64,000 bases of DNA. Origin: UBA10646 sp046296295. Lineage in GTDB: Bacteria > Bacteroidota > Bacteroidia > Chitinophagales > Chitinophagaceae. Within the stretch, counting starts at the first letter, position 1; each line of letters opens with the position of its first letter. This document shows, one piece after another, positions 33,882-42,179 of this stretch. The DNA lies in assembly GCA_046296295.1 (NCBI GenBank), contig JBKBLG010000012.1, positions 33,514 to 97,513 of the forward strand, written 5' to 3'. Below the pieces are notes generated by a model that was not told the origin of the DNA, did no database searches, and saw only the letters and a list, made by a program, of their open reading frames with translations. The position numbers and the translations under genes were made by a program.

Positions 33882-36011
33882 ATGCAACTAGAAAAATTTT
33901 ACTACGACAACAAGATAGTAAAGTACTTCGCCTACGCTACAGCACTTTGGGGCTTGGTAGGTATGATTGTTGGCTTATGGGTAGCCATTCAAATTTATGC
34001 TCCGGGAGTATCGTTAGATTACCCTGGCACTACATTTGGTCGCCTACGCCCCATTCACACTAATGCTATCATTTTTGCTTTTGTAGGCAACTGTATGTTT
34101 ACAGGTATCTATTACTCGCTGCAGCGTTTATGTAAATCGAGAATGTTCAGCGATAAGCTTAGCTGGATTCACTTTTGGGGTTGGCAGTTAATTATTGTTG
34201 CAGCGGCTGTTACCCTATTCTTAGGCTATACCACAGCTAAAGAATATGCCGAATTAGAATGGCCTATTGATATTGCCATTACATTAATATGGGTAGTATT
34301 TGGCATTAACATGTTTGGCACTATTTTCAAAAGAAGAGAAAGCCACATTTATGTTGCCATTTGGTTTTATATAGCTACATGGGTTACAGTTGCCATGTTG
34401 CATATTGTGAATTCTTTTGAAATACCGGTATCTTTTTTAAAGAGTTATAGTTGGTATGCAGGTGTACAAGATGCATTGGTACAATGGTGGTATGGCCACA
34501 ATGCGGTTGCCTTCTTTTTAACAACGCCTATTCTTGGTTTGATGTATTACTTCTTACCAAAAGCAGCAAACCGCCCTGTTTATTCTTACCGCTTGTCTAT
34601 CATTCACTTCTGGGCGTTAATATTCATATACATCTGGGCAGGACCGCACCACTTACTCTACACTGCATTACCCGATTGGGCACAATCTTTAGGTACAGTA
34701 TTCTCAGTAATGCTTATCGCACCAAGTTGGGGTGGTATGTTGAACGGATTATTCACACTTCGTGGTGCTTGGGATAAAGTTCGTGAAGAGCCTATCTTGA
34801 AATTCTTCGTAGTAGCTGTAACCTGCTATGGCATGAGCACTTTTGAAGGTCCGTTATTAAGTTTAAAAAATGTAAATGCCATTGCTCACTTCACAGATTG
34901 GATTATTGCACACGTGCATATTGGTGGTTTAGGCTGGAATGGTTTTATGGCATTTGGTATGTTGTATTGGTTATTTCCTAAAATGTGGAATACAACTTTA
35001 TACTCTAAAAAGCTTGCTAACAACCACTTCTGGCTAGGTACAATTGGTATTGTAATTTATGCTGTGCCTTTGTATTGGGCAGGTTTCGCACAAGCAGATA
35101 TGTGGAAGCAATTCACTGATGAAGGACAATTAAAATTCCAATTTTTAGAAACAGTTACCAGTATTATTCCAATGTACATCAGTCGTAGCATTGGAGGTAC
35201 CTTGTATTTGATTGGTGCTATTTTAATGGTGTACAATTTATACAAAACAGTACAACAAGGTAGTTTTGTTGCTAATGAAGCTGCAGAAGCTGCGCCAATA
35301 CAAAAAGCACATGCGGGTGAAAAAGAATATTGGCACCGTTGGATAGAGCGCCGCCCTGCCACTATGTTAATCTTAAGCTTAGTATTGGTTGGCATTGGCG
35401 GATTGATTGAAATGGTTCCAACTTTCTTAATTAAGTCTAATGTTCCTACAATTAGCAGCGTTAAGCCTTATACACCGCTAGAATTACAGGGCAGAGACAT
35501 TTACATACGTGAGGGTTGTTATACTTGTCACTCACAAATGGTTCGTCCATTCAGAGATGAAGTAGCACGTTATGGCGAATACAGTAAAGCTGGTGAGTTT
35601 GTGTACGACCACCCATTCCAATGGGGTAGCAAGCGTACCGGACCAGATTTAGCACGCGTTGGTGGCAAGTATCCTGATAGCTGGCACTACAACCACATGA
35701 TGGAACCAAGTATGATGTCGCCAGGATCTATCATGCCACGTTACAGTTGGTTACTTGACAATAAGATTGATACTGCTAGCACGCCTGCCAAAATAAGAGC
35801 TATGCAAACTTTAGGTGTACCATACGCAGAAGGTTACGATGCCATTGCAAACCAAGAATTAATGCAGCAGGCCAACATCATTAAAAACAACCTGAAAGAG
35901 GCGAAAATTAACACAGCTGCCAACACCGAAATCGTTGCATTAATTGCCTACCTACAACGATTAGGTACCGATATCAAAGCAGAGAAGAAAGAAAATACAG
36001 CCATGAAATAA
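33882..36011 (+). CDS. ccoNO: Fused cbb3 cytochrome oxidase subunits I and II
   Basis: A 709-residue CcoN-CcoO fusion, the form usual in Bacteroidota. Residues 1 to about 480 are the heme-copper oxidase core with twelve or more membrane helices. His-rich helices include RPIHTNAIIFAFVGN, QWWYGHNAVAFFLTTP and HFTDWIIAHVHIGGLGWNGFMAFGM; the segment WAGPHHLLYTALPDW holds the copper-ligand His pair. After a second-domain anchor, residues about 520-700 are CcoO, a membrane-anchored monoheme cytochrome c with CYTCH at 546-550 and a Met-rich ligand region EPSMMSPGSIMPRY. It reduces oxygen with high affinity and pumps protons. Confidence 0.97.
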   Translation: MQLEKFYYDNKIVKYFAYATALWGLVGMIVGLWVAIQIYAPGVSLDYPGTTFGRLRPIHTNAIIFAFVGNCMFTGIYYSLQRLCKSRMFSDKLSWIHFWGWQLIIVAAAVTLFLGYTTAKEYAELEWPIDIAITLIWVVFGINMFGTIFKRRESHIYVAIWFYIATWVTVAMLHIVNSFEIPVSFLKSYSWYAGVQDALVQWWYGHNAVAFFLTTPILGLMYYFLPKAANRPVYSYRLSIIHFWALIFIYIWAGPHHLLYTALPDWAQSLGTVFSVMLIAPSWGGMLNGLFTLRGAWDKVREEPILKFFVVAVTCYGMSTFEGPLLSLKNVNAIAHFTDWIIAHVHIGGLGWNGFMAFGMLYWLFPKMWNTTLYSKKLANNHFWLGTIGIVIYAVPLYWAGFAQADMWKQFTDEGQLKFQFLETVTSIIPMYISRSIGGTLYLIGAILMVYNLYKTVQQGSFVANEAAEAAPIQKAHAGEKEYWHRWIERRPATMLILSLVLVGIGGLIEMVPTFLIKSNVPTISSVKPYTPLELQGRDIYIREGCYTCHSQMVRPFRDEVARYGEYSKAGEFVYDHPFQWGSKRTGPDLARVGGKYPDSWHYNHMMEPSMMSPGSIMPRYSWLLDNKIDTASTPAKIRAMQTLGVPYAEGYDAIANQELMQQANIIKNNLKEAKINTAANTEIVALIAYLQRLGTDIKAEKKENTAMK

Positions 36012-36029
36012 AAACATAAAAATTATTAT

Positions 36030-36191
36030 ATGAAATTCATACACTACCTCGAGAAAATAAGCAACGTAAGCATTTATGGTCTTAGCTCATTCTTGATATT
36101 CTTCATCTTTTTCTGCTTGGTAACCATCTACACCTTACGGCAAAAGAAGCAAGCACTTCATGAAATCAGTAAAATTCCATTGGTTGACTAA
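36030..36191 (+). CDS. ccoQ: CcoQ-like small cbb3 oxidase subunit
   Basis: A 53-residue protein with one membrane helix (MKFIHYLEKISNVSIYGLSS, FLIFFIFFCLVTIYTL) and a short charged tail RQKKQALHEISKIPLVD. Position between ccoNO and ccoP, 18 nt from each, and size identify it as a CcoQ/FixQ analogue, although sequence similarity to proteobacterial CcoQ is slight. A two-mismatch element (36133-36146) encodes LRQK at the helix end, with TAA of the element changed to CAA. Confidence 0.8.
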   Translation: MKFIHYLEKISNVSIYGLSSFLIFFIFFCLVTIYTLRQKKQALHEISKIPLVD

Positions 36192-36209
36192 TGCCTTAAA
36201 ACAACGAAC

Positions 36210-37403
36210 ATGAATACCATACAATTCGAAAATAAAATAAGCAAGTGGCTACCATTTATCTTGTCACTAATAGGCTTATTAGTTGCAACTTTAGCTTCAG
36301 CACAAAACAATACTGCCAACGCAGCGGTAGCTGAAAAGCAAACTCTCATGAGTAATCCGGTGGCTGTAAGTCTTATCATTATAGCAGGTGTTTTACTTTT
36401 AATCATTGCCTTAATGGCGAATGTAATGTTAGGTACAGCCAAATGGTTTTTAGATAAAGAAAAACAACAAAAAGCTACCACCATTGTAACAACATTACTA
36501 CTATTATTCGGCTTACCTATGAGTGGCATAGCACAAGATGTTGCTACTGAACTACCCAAAACTGCCACCACCATTGCAGGATTATCACAAGCAGTGTTTT
36601 ATCTTATTATCTCTGTAATAGGATTAGAATTATTCATCATACTAATGCTTGCGTATTTTATACGTTTATTCATTACAAAAGATGCTCCTGCTGTTGCACC
36701 AGCAACTGAAGAAGCAGAGGCTCCATCAACCCTGAAAGTATGGTGGGATAAAATGAATAGTTTTAAACCTGTTGAACAAGAAGCTAATATTGATCTTGGC
36801 CATAACTACGATGGTATTAGAGAACTCGATAACCGCTTACCACCATGGTGGCTTTACGGTTTCTATGTTACCATTTTAGTAAGTGTTGTATACCTATATC
36901 GTTATCACGTATCTCATTCAGCACCTTCTAGTAAAGAAGAATTTGAGATGGCAATGAAGCAAGCCGAAGCCGACAAAGCAGCATACTTGGCGAAAGCAGC
37001 AAATAATATAGATGAAAATACAGTAAAGCTACTTACCGAGGCAACTGATTTAGAAAATGGCAAAAAAGTATTTACCAGTGTTTGTGCTGCTTGCCATGGA
37101 GCCGAAGGTCAAGGTGGTGTAGGCCCTAACTTAACCGACGATTATTGGCTTAATGGTGGTAGTATCAACGATATTTTTAAAACCATCAAATATGGCCGTC
37201 CTGAAAAAGGCATGAAAAGTTGGAAAGATGATTATTCACCTATTCAAATTGCGCAGCTAGCAAGCTATATCAAATCTTTAAAAGGTACGAACCCTGCTAA
37301 TGCTAAAGAAAAACAGGGAGAGCTATATCAAGAAGATACCACCACTCCAACAACCAAAGATTCTACTGTTAAAGAAACTAAATCCATCGCTATGAACCCG
37401 TAA
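36210..37403 (+). CDS. ccoP: cbb3 oxidase subunit III (CcoP-like, cytochrome c)
   Basis: A 397-residue membrane protein with an extended N-terminus characteristic of Bacteroidota. It has several hydrophobic segments (residues about 15-30, 50-75, 85-103 and 120-145), then the CcoP core helix DNRLPPWWLYGFYVTILVSVVYLYRYHVSH. The periplasmic cytochrome c domain has one heme site CAACH at residues 292-296, GQGGVGPNLTDDYWLNGG, and the Met ligand region GRPEKGMKSWKDDYSPIQIAQLASYIKSL. Only one CxxCH is present, against two in proteobacterial CcoP. It passes electrons to CcoNO. Confidence 0.93.
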   Translation: MNTIQFENKISKWLPFILSLIGLLVATLASAQNNTANAAVAEKQTLMSNPVAVSLIIIAGVLLLIIALMANVMLGTAKWFLDKEKQQKATTIVTTLLLLFGLPMSGIAQDVATELPKTATTIAGLSQAVFYLIISVIGLELFIILMLAYFIRLFITKDAPAVAPATEEAEAPSTLKVWWDKMNSFKPVEQEANIDLGHNYDGIRELDNRLPPWWLYGFYVTILVSVVYLYRYHVSHSAPSSKEEFEMAMKQAEADKAAYLAKAANNIDENTVKLLTEATDLENGKKVFTSVCAACHGAEGQGGVGPNLTDDYWLNGGSINDIFKTIKYGRPEKGMKSWKDDYSPIQIAQLASYIKSLKGTNPANAKEKQGELYQEDTTTPTTKDSTVKETKSIAMNP

Positions 37404-37460
37404 GGATAAATACTTTTCTGTGCAAAAACTCCAGCCTTTTAATAGATAAATAAACACAAG

Positions 37461-38900
37461 ATGACAACCGACATACAAGAATCTAAAGCACAGCAATTAA
37501 GCGCTGAAAAAACTACGTCGAATCCTGAATCTTTCAGAGATCGTATTGCCACTGTGGGGGAAGATGGCAAGCGTAAGTGGGTTTTTGCACAGAAACCTTT
37601 CGGTAAATTTTATAATATAAGAAGCATTGTAAGCTGGTGCTTTTTTGCACTGTTTTTTACACTTCCATTTATTAAAATCAACGACCACCCACTCTTTCTT
37701 TTCAATATTCCAAAAGCCAAATTCATACTATTTGGTCAGATTTTTTGGCCGCAAGATTTTTTCATCTTCGGCCTCATCATGATCACATTCATCGTATTCA
37801 TTGTACTATTCACTGCAGCTTTTGGTCGATTATTTTGTGGCTGGGTTTGTCCACAAACCATATTCATGGAAATGCTTTTCAGAAAAATTGAATATGCTAT
37901 TGATGGTGATGCCCCTGCACAAAAATTATTAGCAAAAGCACCCTGGACGCGTACAAAAATCATCAAGCGTGTAAGTAAGCATACCATCTTCTATGCATTG
38001 TCTTTTATTATTGCCAACTTCTTTCTGGCATACATCATTGGCATGGATGAACTAATTAAAATTATCTCTGAACCAGTAAGCAAGCATACCACTGGCCTAA
38101 TATCGATTTTAGTATTCAGTGCAATATTCTATGCAGTATATGCTTTCTTTAGAGAGCAAGCCTGCACTGTTGTATGCCCTTATGGACGCTTACAGGGTGT
38201 ACTACTCGACAGAAATTCTATGATAGTAGCCTACGATTACAAACGTGGCGAAGTCAGAAAAAAATATAATAAAAAAGAAGTACGTAATGCTGGTGATTGC
38301 ATCGATTGTTTTCAGTGCGTTAAGGTATGCCCTACCGGTATCGATATCAGAAACGGAACACAATTAGAGTGCATAGGTTGTACCGCTTGTATCGATGCTT
38401 GTAATCACATGATGGATAAAGTTGGCTTCGAACGTGGCCTCATTCGCTATGCTAGTGAAGATGGTATTGCCCTAAAGCAACCATTGCGTTACACACGCCG
38501 TATGAAGCTGTATACAGCACTACTTGTTTTACTCACTTCATTACTTATCACACTCTTAGTAACAAGAAAAGATGTTACCGCAACCATCATGCGTACACCA
38601 GGCCTCATGTATCAAGAAATTGGCAACGATAGTATCTCTAACTTATACAATATTAAAGTGGTTAATAAAACAATGAAACAAATACCACTCACGGTACAAC
38701 TAGTAGATGCTAAAGGTAAGGTAGATGTAGTTGGTAATAAAATTGTAGTACAAAGCGAAGGGCAAGGTGCAGGCAGTTTTTTTGTAACACTACCAAAACA
38801 AAGCATTAAACAACGCAAAACTCAAATCAAACTAGCCATATACAATCAGAACCAACAAATAGATGTTATTAAAACCAACTTCTTAGGACCTATTGAATAA
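37461..38900 (+). CDS. ccoG: Cytochrome c oxidase accessory protein CcoG
   Basis: A 479-residue membrane iron-sulfur protein (FixG/RdxA type) that reduces Cu(II) to Cu(I) for cbb3 assembly. Helices around residues 50-70 and 95-125 lead into FGRLFCGWVCPQTIFMEMLFRKIE. The ferredoxin part holds EQACTVVCPYGRLQGVLLD and the two 4Fe-4S motifs CIDCFQCVKVCPTG and CIGCTACIDACNHMM. A C-terminal helix leads to an Ig-like periplasmic domain (NLYNIKVVNKT... to ...FLGPIE). Complete and in standard order after ccoP. Confidence 0.96.
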   Translation: MTTDIQESKAQQLSAEKTTSNPESFRDRIATVGEDGKRKWVFAQKPFGKFYNIRSIVSWCFFALFFTLPFIKINDHPLFLFNIPKAKFILFGQIFWPQDFFIFGLIMITFIVFIVLFTAAFGRLFCGWVCPQTIFMEMLFRKIEYAIDGDAPAQKLLAKAPWTRTKIIKRVSKHTIFYALSFIIANFFLAYIIGMDELIKIISEPVSKHTTGLISILVFSAIFYAVYAFFREQACTVVCPYGRLQGVLLDRNSMIVAYDYKRGEVRKKYNKKEVRNAGDCIDCFQCVKVCPTGIDIRNGTQLECIGCTACIDACNHMMDKVGFERGLIRYASEDGIALKQPLRYTRRMKLYTALLVLLTSLLITLLVTRKDVTATIMRTPGLMYQEIGNDSISNLYNIKVVNKTMKQIPLTVQLVDAKGKVDVVGNKIVVQSEGQGAGSFFVTLPKQSIKQRKTQIKLAIYNQNQQIDVIKTNFLGPIE

Positions 38901-38915
38901 CCAAAAACAAATTAT

Positions 38916-39356
38916 ATGCAACTTAACTGGGGCCATAAAATCACATTCGTATTCATCGGCTTTGCAAGCATGATGTTTTACTTAATCTACAAATGCAATC
39001 AAACCAACTTCGAGTTAGTATCGAAAGACTACTATAAAGAAGAGCTTGCATATCAACAAGTAATTGATGGCACCAATAATGCCAATCAATTACAAACCAG
39101 TACCAACATTACAATACAAGGCACGCAAGTGAGCATTCAATTACCCAACGAAATGCAACAAAAGCATATCAAAGGTAATGTACACTTCTACTGCCCTACC
39201 GATGCTCATAAAGATCAGCAGTTTAACCTTACGGTAAATGATAATGCAACTTTCAAAGTACCTCATGCGGTTATTCCCGGAAAGTATATTGTAAAAATTA
39301 GTTGGCAGGCCGATGGTAACTATTACTATCAAGAAAAAGAAATACAAGTATTATGA
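38916..39356 (+). CDS. ccoH: FixH/CcoH family protein
   Basis: A 146-residue protein with an N-terminal membrane helix (ITFVFIGFASMMFYLIYKC) followed by the FixH periplasmic domain (YKEELAYQQVIDGTNNANQL). It aids cbb3 assembly together with CcoI. Its stop TGA is part of ATGA shared with the next gene's start, a 4-nt overlap. This also shows TGA is a functional stop in this genome. An exact 14-bp element (39227-39240) encodes LTVN in NLTVNDNATF. Confidence 0.92.
   Translation: MQLNWGHKITFVFIGFASMMFYLIYKCNQTNFELVSKDYYKEELAYQQVIDGTNNANQLQTSTNITIQGTQVSIQLPNEMQQKHIKGNVHFYCPTDAHKDQQFNLTVNDNATFKVPHAVIPGKYIVKISWQADGNYYYQEKEIQVL
39227..39240 (-). repeat. Interspersed 14-bp element, exact copy
   Basis: Inside ccoH; encodes LTVN. 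Confidence 0.95.
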
Positions 39357-40057
39357 TTACACAAGCCATACTTACCGGATTAGGGCTAGGTAGCTTTAGC
39401 AGCTTACACTGCATTGGCATGTGTGGCCCTATAGCATTATCGTTACCTAACATGCATCTCCCTGTGTGGCAACAACGTGCAAGTGCTGTACTATACAATC
39501 TTGGTCGTGTTATCACTTACAGCCTTATCGGAGCATTGCTTGGCGTACTTGGCCGGCAGTTTCAGATGGGTCAAATTCAGCAAATCATATCTATTGTAAT
39601 GGGTGCACTGGTATTGAGCTACGCCATCCATCATTATTTTACTAGAAAAAGCTGGCAACCTCGTTTCTTAGATGCAATACATCAGCAAGTTCAAAAAATA
39701 ATGATTCATTTACTGCAAAGCCCAACCCTTTCATCATTTCTGTTGTTAGGCATGGCCAACGCTTTGTTACCATGTGGCATGGTGTACGTAGCACTAGCAT
39801 CGGCACTCAGCTTTATGGATATAGAAGTTAGCATTGCATTTATGGCGGCTTTTGGTATTGGCACATTACCACTTATGTTACTTGTAAGTATGCTTGGCAA
39901 TACGCTACGCATGCCCATAAGAGCCAACTTACGCAAAGCAACTCCATACATGATAACAATCGTGGGAATGCTGCTCATCCTCAGAGGTCTTAATTTAAAC
40001 ATACCATATCTTAGCCCCTACATTCAACATGCAAGCACCGTTGTGCCTTGTCATTAA
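39353..40057 (+). CDS. TauE/SafE-like membrane protein of the cbb3 cluster
   Basis: A 234-residue polytopic protein of the sulfite exporter TauE/SafE or CcoJ/DsbD-like group that regularly follows ccoH. Six hydrophobic segments are visible. Its first helix has the motif LGLGSFSSLHCIGMCGPIALS, with the conserved CxxxC shared by this family and proposed to handle copper or thiols. A second conserved site is LGMANALLPCGMVYVALASA. It is translationally coupled to ccoH. A role in copper supply to the oxidase is inferred from context. Confidence 0.85.
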   Translation: MITQAILTGLGLGSFSSLHCIGMCGPIALSLPNMHLPVWQQRASAVLYNLGRVITYSLIGALLGVLGRQFQMGQIQQIISIVMGALVLSYAIHHYFTRKSWQPRFLDAIHQQVQKIMIHLLQSPTLSSFLLLGMANALLPCGMVYVALASALSFMDIEVSIAFMAAFGIGTLPLMLLVSMLGNTLRMPIRANLRKATPYMITIVGMLLILRGLNLNIPYLSPYIQHASTVVPCH

Positions 40058-40066
40058 CGAATAAAA

Positions 40067-40771
40067 ATGTTACGCAAGCAATTACACATAATGCCCCCTC
40101 ATGATGCAGGCAGCAGCCGTGTAACACCAGCACTATGCAAGCGAAAGTTTGCCCAATACTTAGAAAAAGGGGTTACTGTTATCGATGGCAGAACTGCTCT
40201 CGAATTTGGCAAAGGCTTTGCCAAAGGTGCCATTAACATTGGTATTGATGGCGATTTCGACACTTGGATGAAAGTGTTGATTCCAATTAATACCCCCATA
40301 GTATTTATTGCGCCCGATGGCCGAGAACTTGAAATGGAAGCACGCCTACATACTTTAGGTTATCATCAACTGCTGGGTTATCTGCCCGTTAAAAAACTAT
40401 TTCAAACAGGTTGTACCAACCCCGCTTGCGAACAAATTAACATAGCAATGGATTTTGTAGACTCTTGCTCTCCTAACGATTTTGAAAATTACGCAAGCAT
40501 ACCCGGTATTGTTATTCTAGATATTCGAGAAAGCAGAGAACTACCTTACGGTAAAATACCGAAAAGCCTGTGGATACCCTTACGCGAAATACCTAGCCGC
40601 ATTCACATGTTCGATGAAGAAAAAACATACCTCATTTACTGCCAAAGCGGTTATAGAAGCATGATTGCCGCATCACTGCTCATTAATGAAGGTATCGTTA
40701 ATGTTATCAACGTAGTAGGTGGAGTAGAACTTATTAAACAAGAAAAACCCGAGCTGCTTACCATGGTATAG
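40067..40771 (+). CDS. Tandem rhodanese-domain protein
   Basis: A 234-residue protein with two rhodanese folds. The first (residues about 20-105: VTVIDGRTALEFGKGFAKGAINIGIDGDFDTWM... LGYHQLLGYLP) lacks a catalytic cysteine. The second (residues about 145-230) has VILDIRESRELPYGKIPKSLWIPLREIP and active loop YCQSGYRS with its Cys. The layout equals the C-terminal part of Bacteroidota persulfide dioxygenase-rhodanese fusions; the metallo-beta-lactamase domain is missing. It follows the SafE-like gene by 9 nt, suggesting sulfur or thiol chemistry linked to the oxidase cluster. Confidence 0.85.
   Translation: MLRKQLHIMPPHDAGSSRVTPALCKRKFAQYLEKGVTVIDGRTALEFGKGFAKGAINIGIDGDFDTWMKVLIPINTPIVFIAPDGRELEMEARLHTLGYHQLLGYLPVKKLFQTGCTNPACEQINIAMDFVDSCSPNDFENYASIPGIVILDIRESRELPYGKIPKSLWIPLREIPSRIHMFDEEKTYLIYCQSGYRSMIAASLLINEGIVNVINVVGGVELIKQEKPELLTMV
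40544..40557 (-). repeat. Element-like sequence, two mismatches
   Basis: CCTTACGGTAAAAT in the rhodanese gene, read LPYGK, the same PYGK frame that ends the HsdR-N gene. Confidence 0.5.
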
Positions 40772-40780
40772 TAAGTAACC

Positions 40781-41041
40781 TTATCTAGAAGCCAATTTTT
40801 CAGGTTTATCTTGATACCCCCAATGCTCATTTTCTTCTAGAGTTCTTCCTTCATACTTGCCAAATTTCAAAATGGTATATGCCATCCAGATTACTACTAT
40901 CGGTGAACAAGTAAACAAAACACCCACCGCACTCAATGGTGCATTATTATAAATAAGTGTAACGTATACAATTAAATACAATGTACCTAAAGCCGTTACC
41001 GTTGCAGGACATTTAAACATACAAAGCAGTTTAGAAAGCAT
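40781..41041 (-). CDS. Small two-helix membrane protein
   Basis: An 86-residue protein with two membrane helices (residues about 13-30 and 38-60) and a charged tail KFGKYEGRTLEENEHWGYQDKPEK. I recognise no family with confidence; similar small proteins occur next to respiratory oxidase genes in Bacteroidota. It converges on the rhodanese gene with a 9-nt gap and lies downstream of the regulator operon, 67 nt away. It may be a hypothetical oxidase-associated protein. Confidence 0.6.
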   Translation of the reverse strand: MLSKLLCMFKCPATVTALGTLYLIVYVTLIYNNAPLSAVGVLFTCSPIVVIWMAYTILKFGKYEGRTLEENEHWGYQDKPEKLASR

Positions 41042-41108
41042 GTAACAGCAGAAAGAACATTTTGTTTCACAAAATGTTCTTAAAAAAATAAATAGAGCTA
41101 TACAACCC

Positions 41109-42170
41109 TTAATTCATTAGGTTCTTTAGCTTTTTTATATTGAGTATGGTGATATTACCATCTTCTAGTGCAACCAGTTTTTCTGCCTTAAAATCAGACA
41201 AGGTTCTAATAAGCGACTCCGTTGCAGTACCTGCAATAGTTGCTAAATTCTCGCGGCTCATTTGAATGGTGAAAGTTTCTGTACCTTCAGTATTGTACGT
41301 ATTGTTTATTTGTACTAGGGCATCGGCCACCTTTTTACGAAGCGAGTTATAGGCCAGGCCTAATAAATGCTCTTCTCTTTCTCGTACATTTTTAGCTAAC
41401 AGCTTTACAAACTTTTCTGCGACAGATACATTTTTATGCATTAAGCTGTCGAACTCTTCTTTGGGTATTAAGGCTAACTCACAATCGCCTAAGGCCTGTG
41501 CAGACTCTTTATATGAGGTGCCTTCTAACAAAGGAACATAACCTACAAAATCGCCGGAATTGTATAAACCAATAATTAGTTCTTTGCCATCATCGTTAAT
41601 TTTATAGGTTTTTAACTTGCCACTTACTACATAAAATAAGCACGATGGCCAGTTACCTTCTTTATAAATGAGTTGCTTTTTCTTATAAGTATTTACAAAT
41701 CTGTTTTCTGTAAGCAGTTTGTGAACATCTGCTTGCGACGATTGTACAAATTCGCTAATTGTGTTTGCGCCAGCATTTGCCGTAAGGCGTTCTTGCATTA
41801 ACTGATTTTTCTTTAAGCGGCCTTCAATGGCATTTAGTAACTCGGTAGCATCGAAGGGTTTTGTAATATAATCGTCGGCACCAAGTTCCATACCCTTACG
41901 TAAATCGGTTCGCTCATTTTTTGCCGTAAGGAAGATAAAGGGTACACCTTTTAGAGCTTCATTTTTTTGTAGTGCATGTAACACGCCATAACCATCGAGT
42001 ACGGGCATCATAATATCGCATACAATTAGGTCGGGCTTTTCTTGCAGTGCAATTTCTACACCTTCTTTTCCGTTAGCAGCCGTTACTACTTGGTAGGCGG
42101 CTAGTTCAAGTATTTCGGCTGTATTTTCTCTAATTTCTGTGTTATCTTCTATAATCAGAATTTTAGTCAT
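41109..42170 (-). CDS. Response regulator with receiver and CRP/FNR domains
   Basis: A 353-residue fusion. Residues 1-120 are a receiver domain with phosphoacceptor D52 (LIVCDIMMPVLDGYG) and the K of TKPFDATEL. Residues about 145-270 are a cyclic-nucleotide-type beta-roll (KKKQLIYKEGNWPSCLFYVVSGKLKTYKI), and residues about 280-350 the CRP winged HTH. The recognition helix TATESLIRTLSDF keeps the E-x3-R spacing of FNR/CRP and so could read TGA-type half-sites. There is no N-terminal Cys cluster, so it is not a direct oxygen sensor. Partner of the adjacent kinase, it is a likely activator of the cco operon. A one-mismatch 14-bp element lies in the linker (LTANAG). Confidence 0.9.
   Translation of the reverse strand: MTKILIIEDNTEIRENTAEILELAAYQVVTAANGKEGVEIALQEKPDLIVCDIMMPVLDGYGVLHALQKNEALKGVPFIFLTAKNERTDLRKGMELGADDYITKPFDATELLNAIEGRLKKNQLMQERLTANAGANTISEFVQSSQADVHKLLTENRFVNTYKKKQLIYKEGNWPSCLFYVVSGKLKTYKINDDGKELIIGLYNSGDFVGYVPLLEGTSYKESAQALGDCELALIPKEEFDSLMHKNVSVAEKFVKLLAKNVREREEHLLGLAYNSLRKKVADALVQINNTYNTEGTETFTIQMSRENLATIAGTATESLIRTLSDFKAEKLVALEDGNITILNIKKLKNLMN
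41774..41787 (+). repeat. Interspersed element, one mismatch
   Basis: CATTTGCCGTAAGG in the receiver-CRP gene; encodes LTAN exactly at the linker between receiver and effector-like domain. Confidence 0.75.
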
Positions 42171-42179
42171 GGGCTGTTG

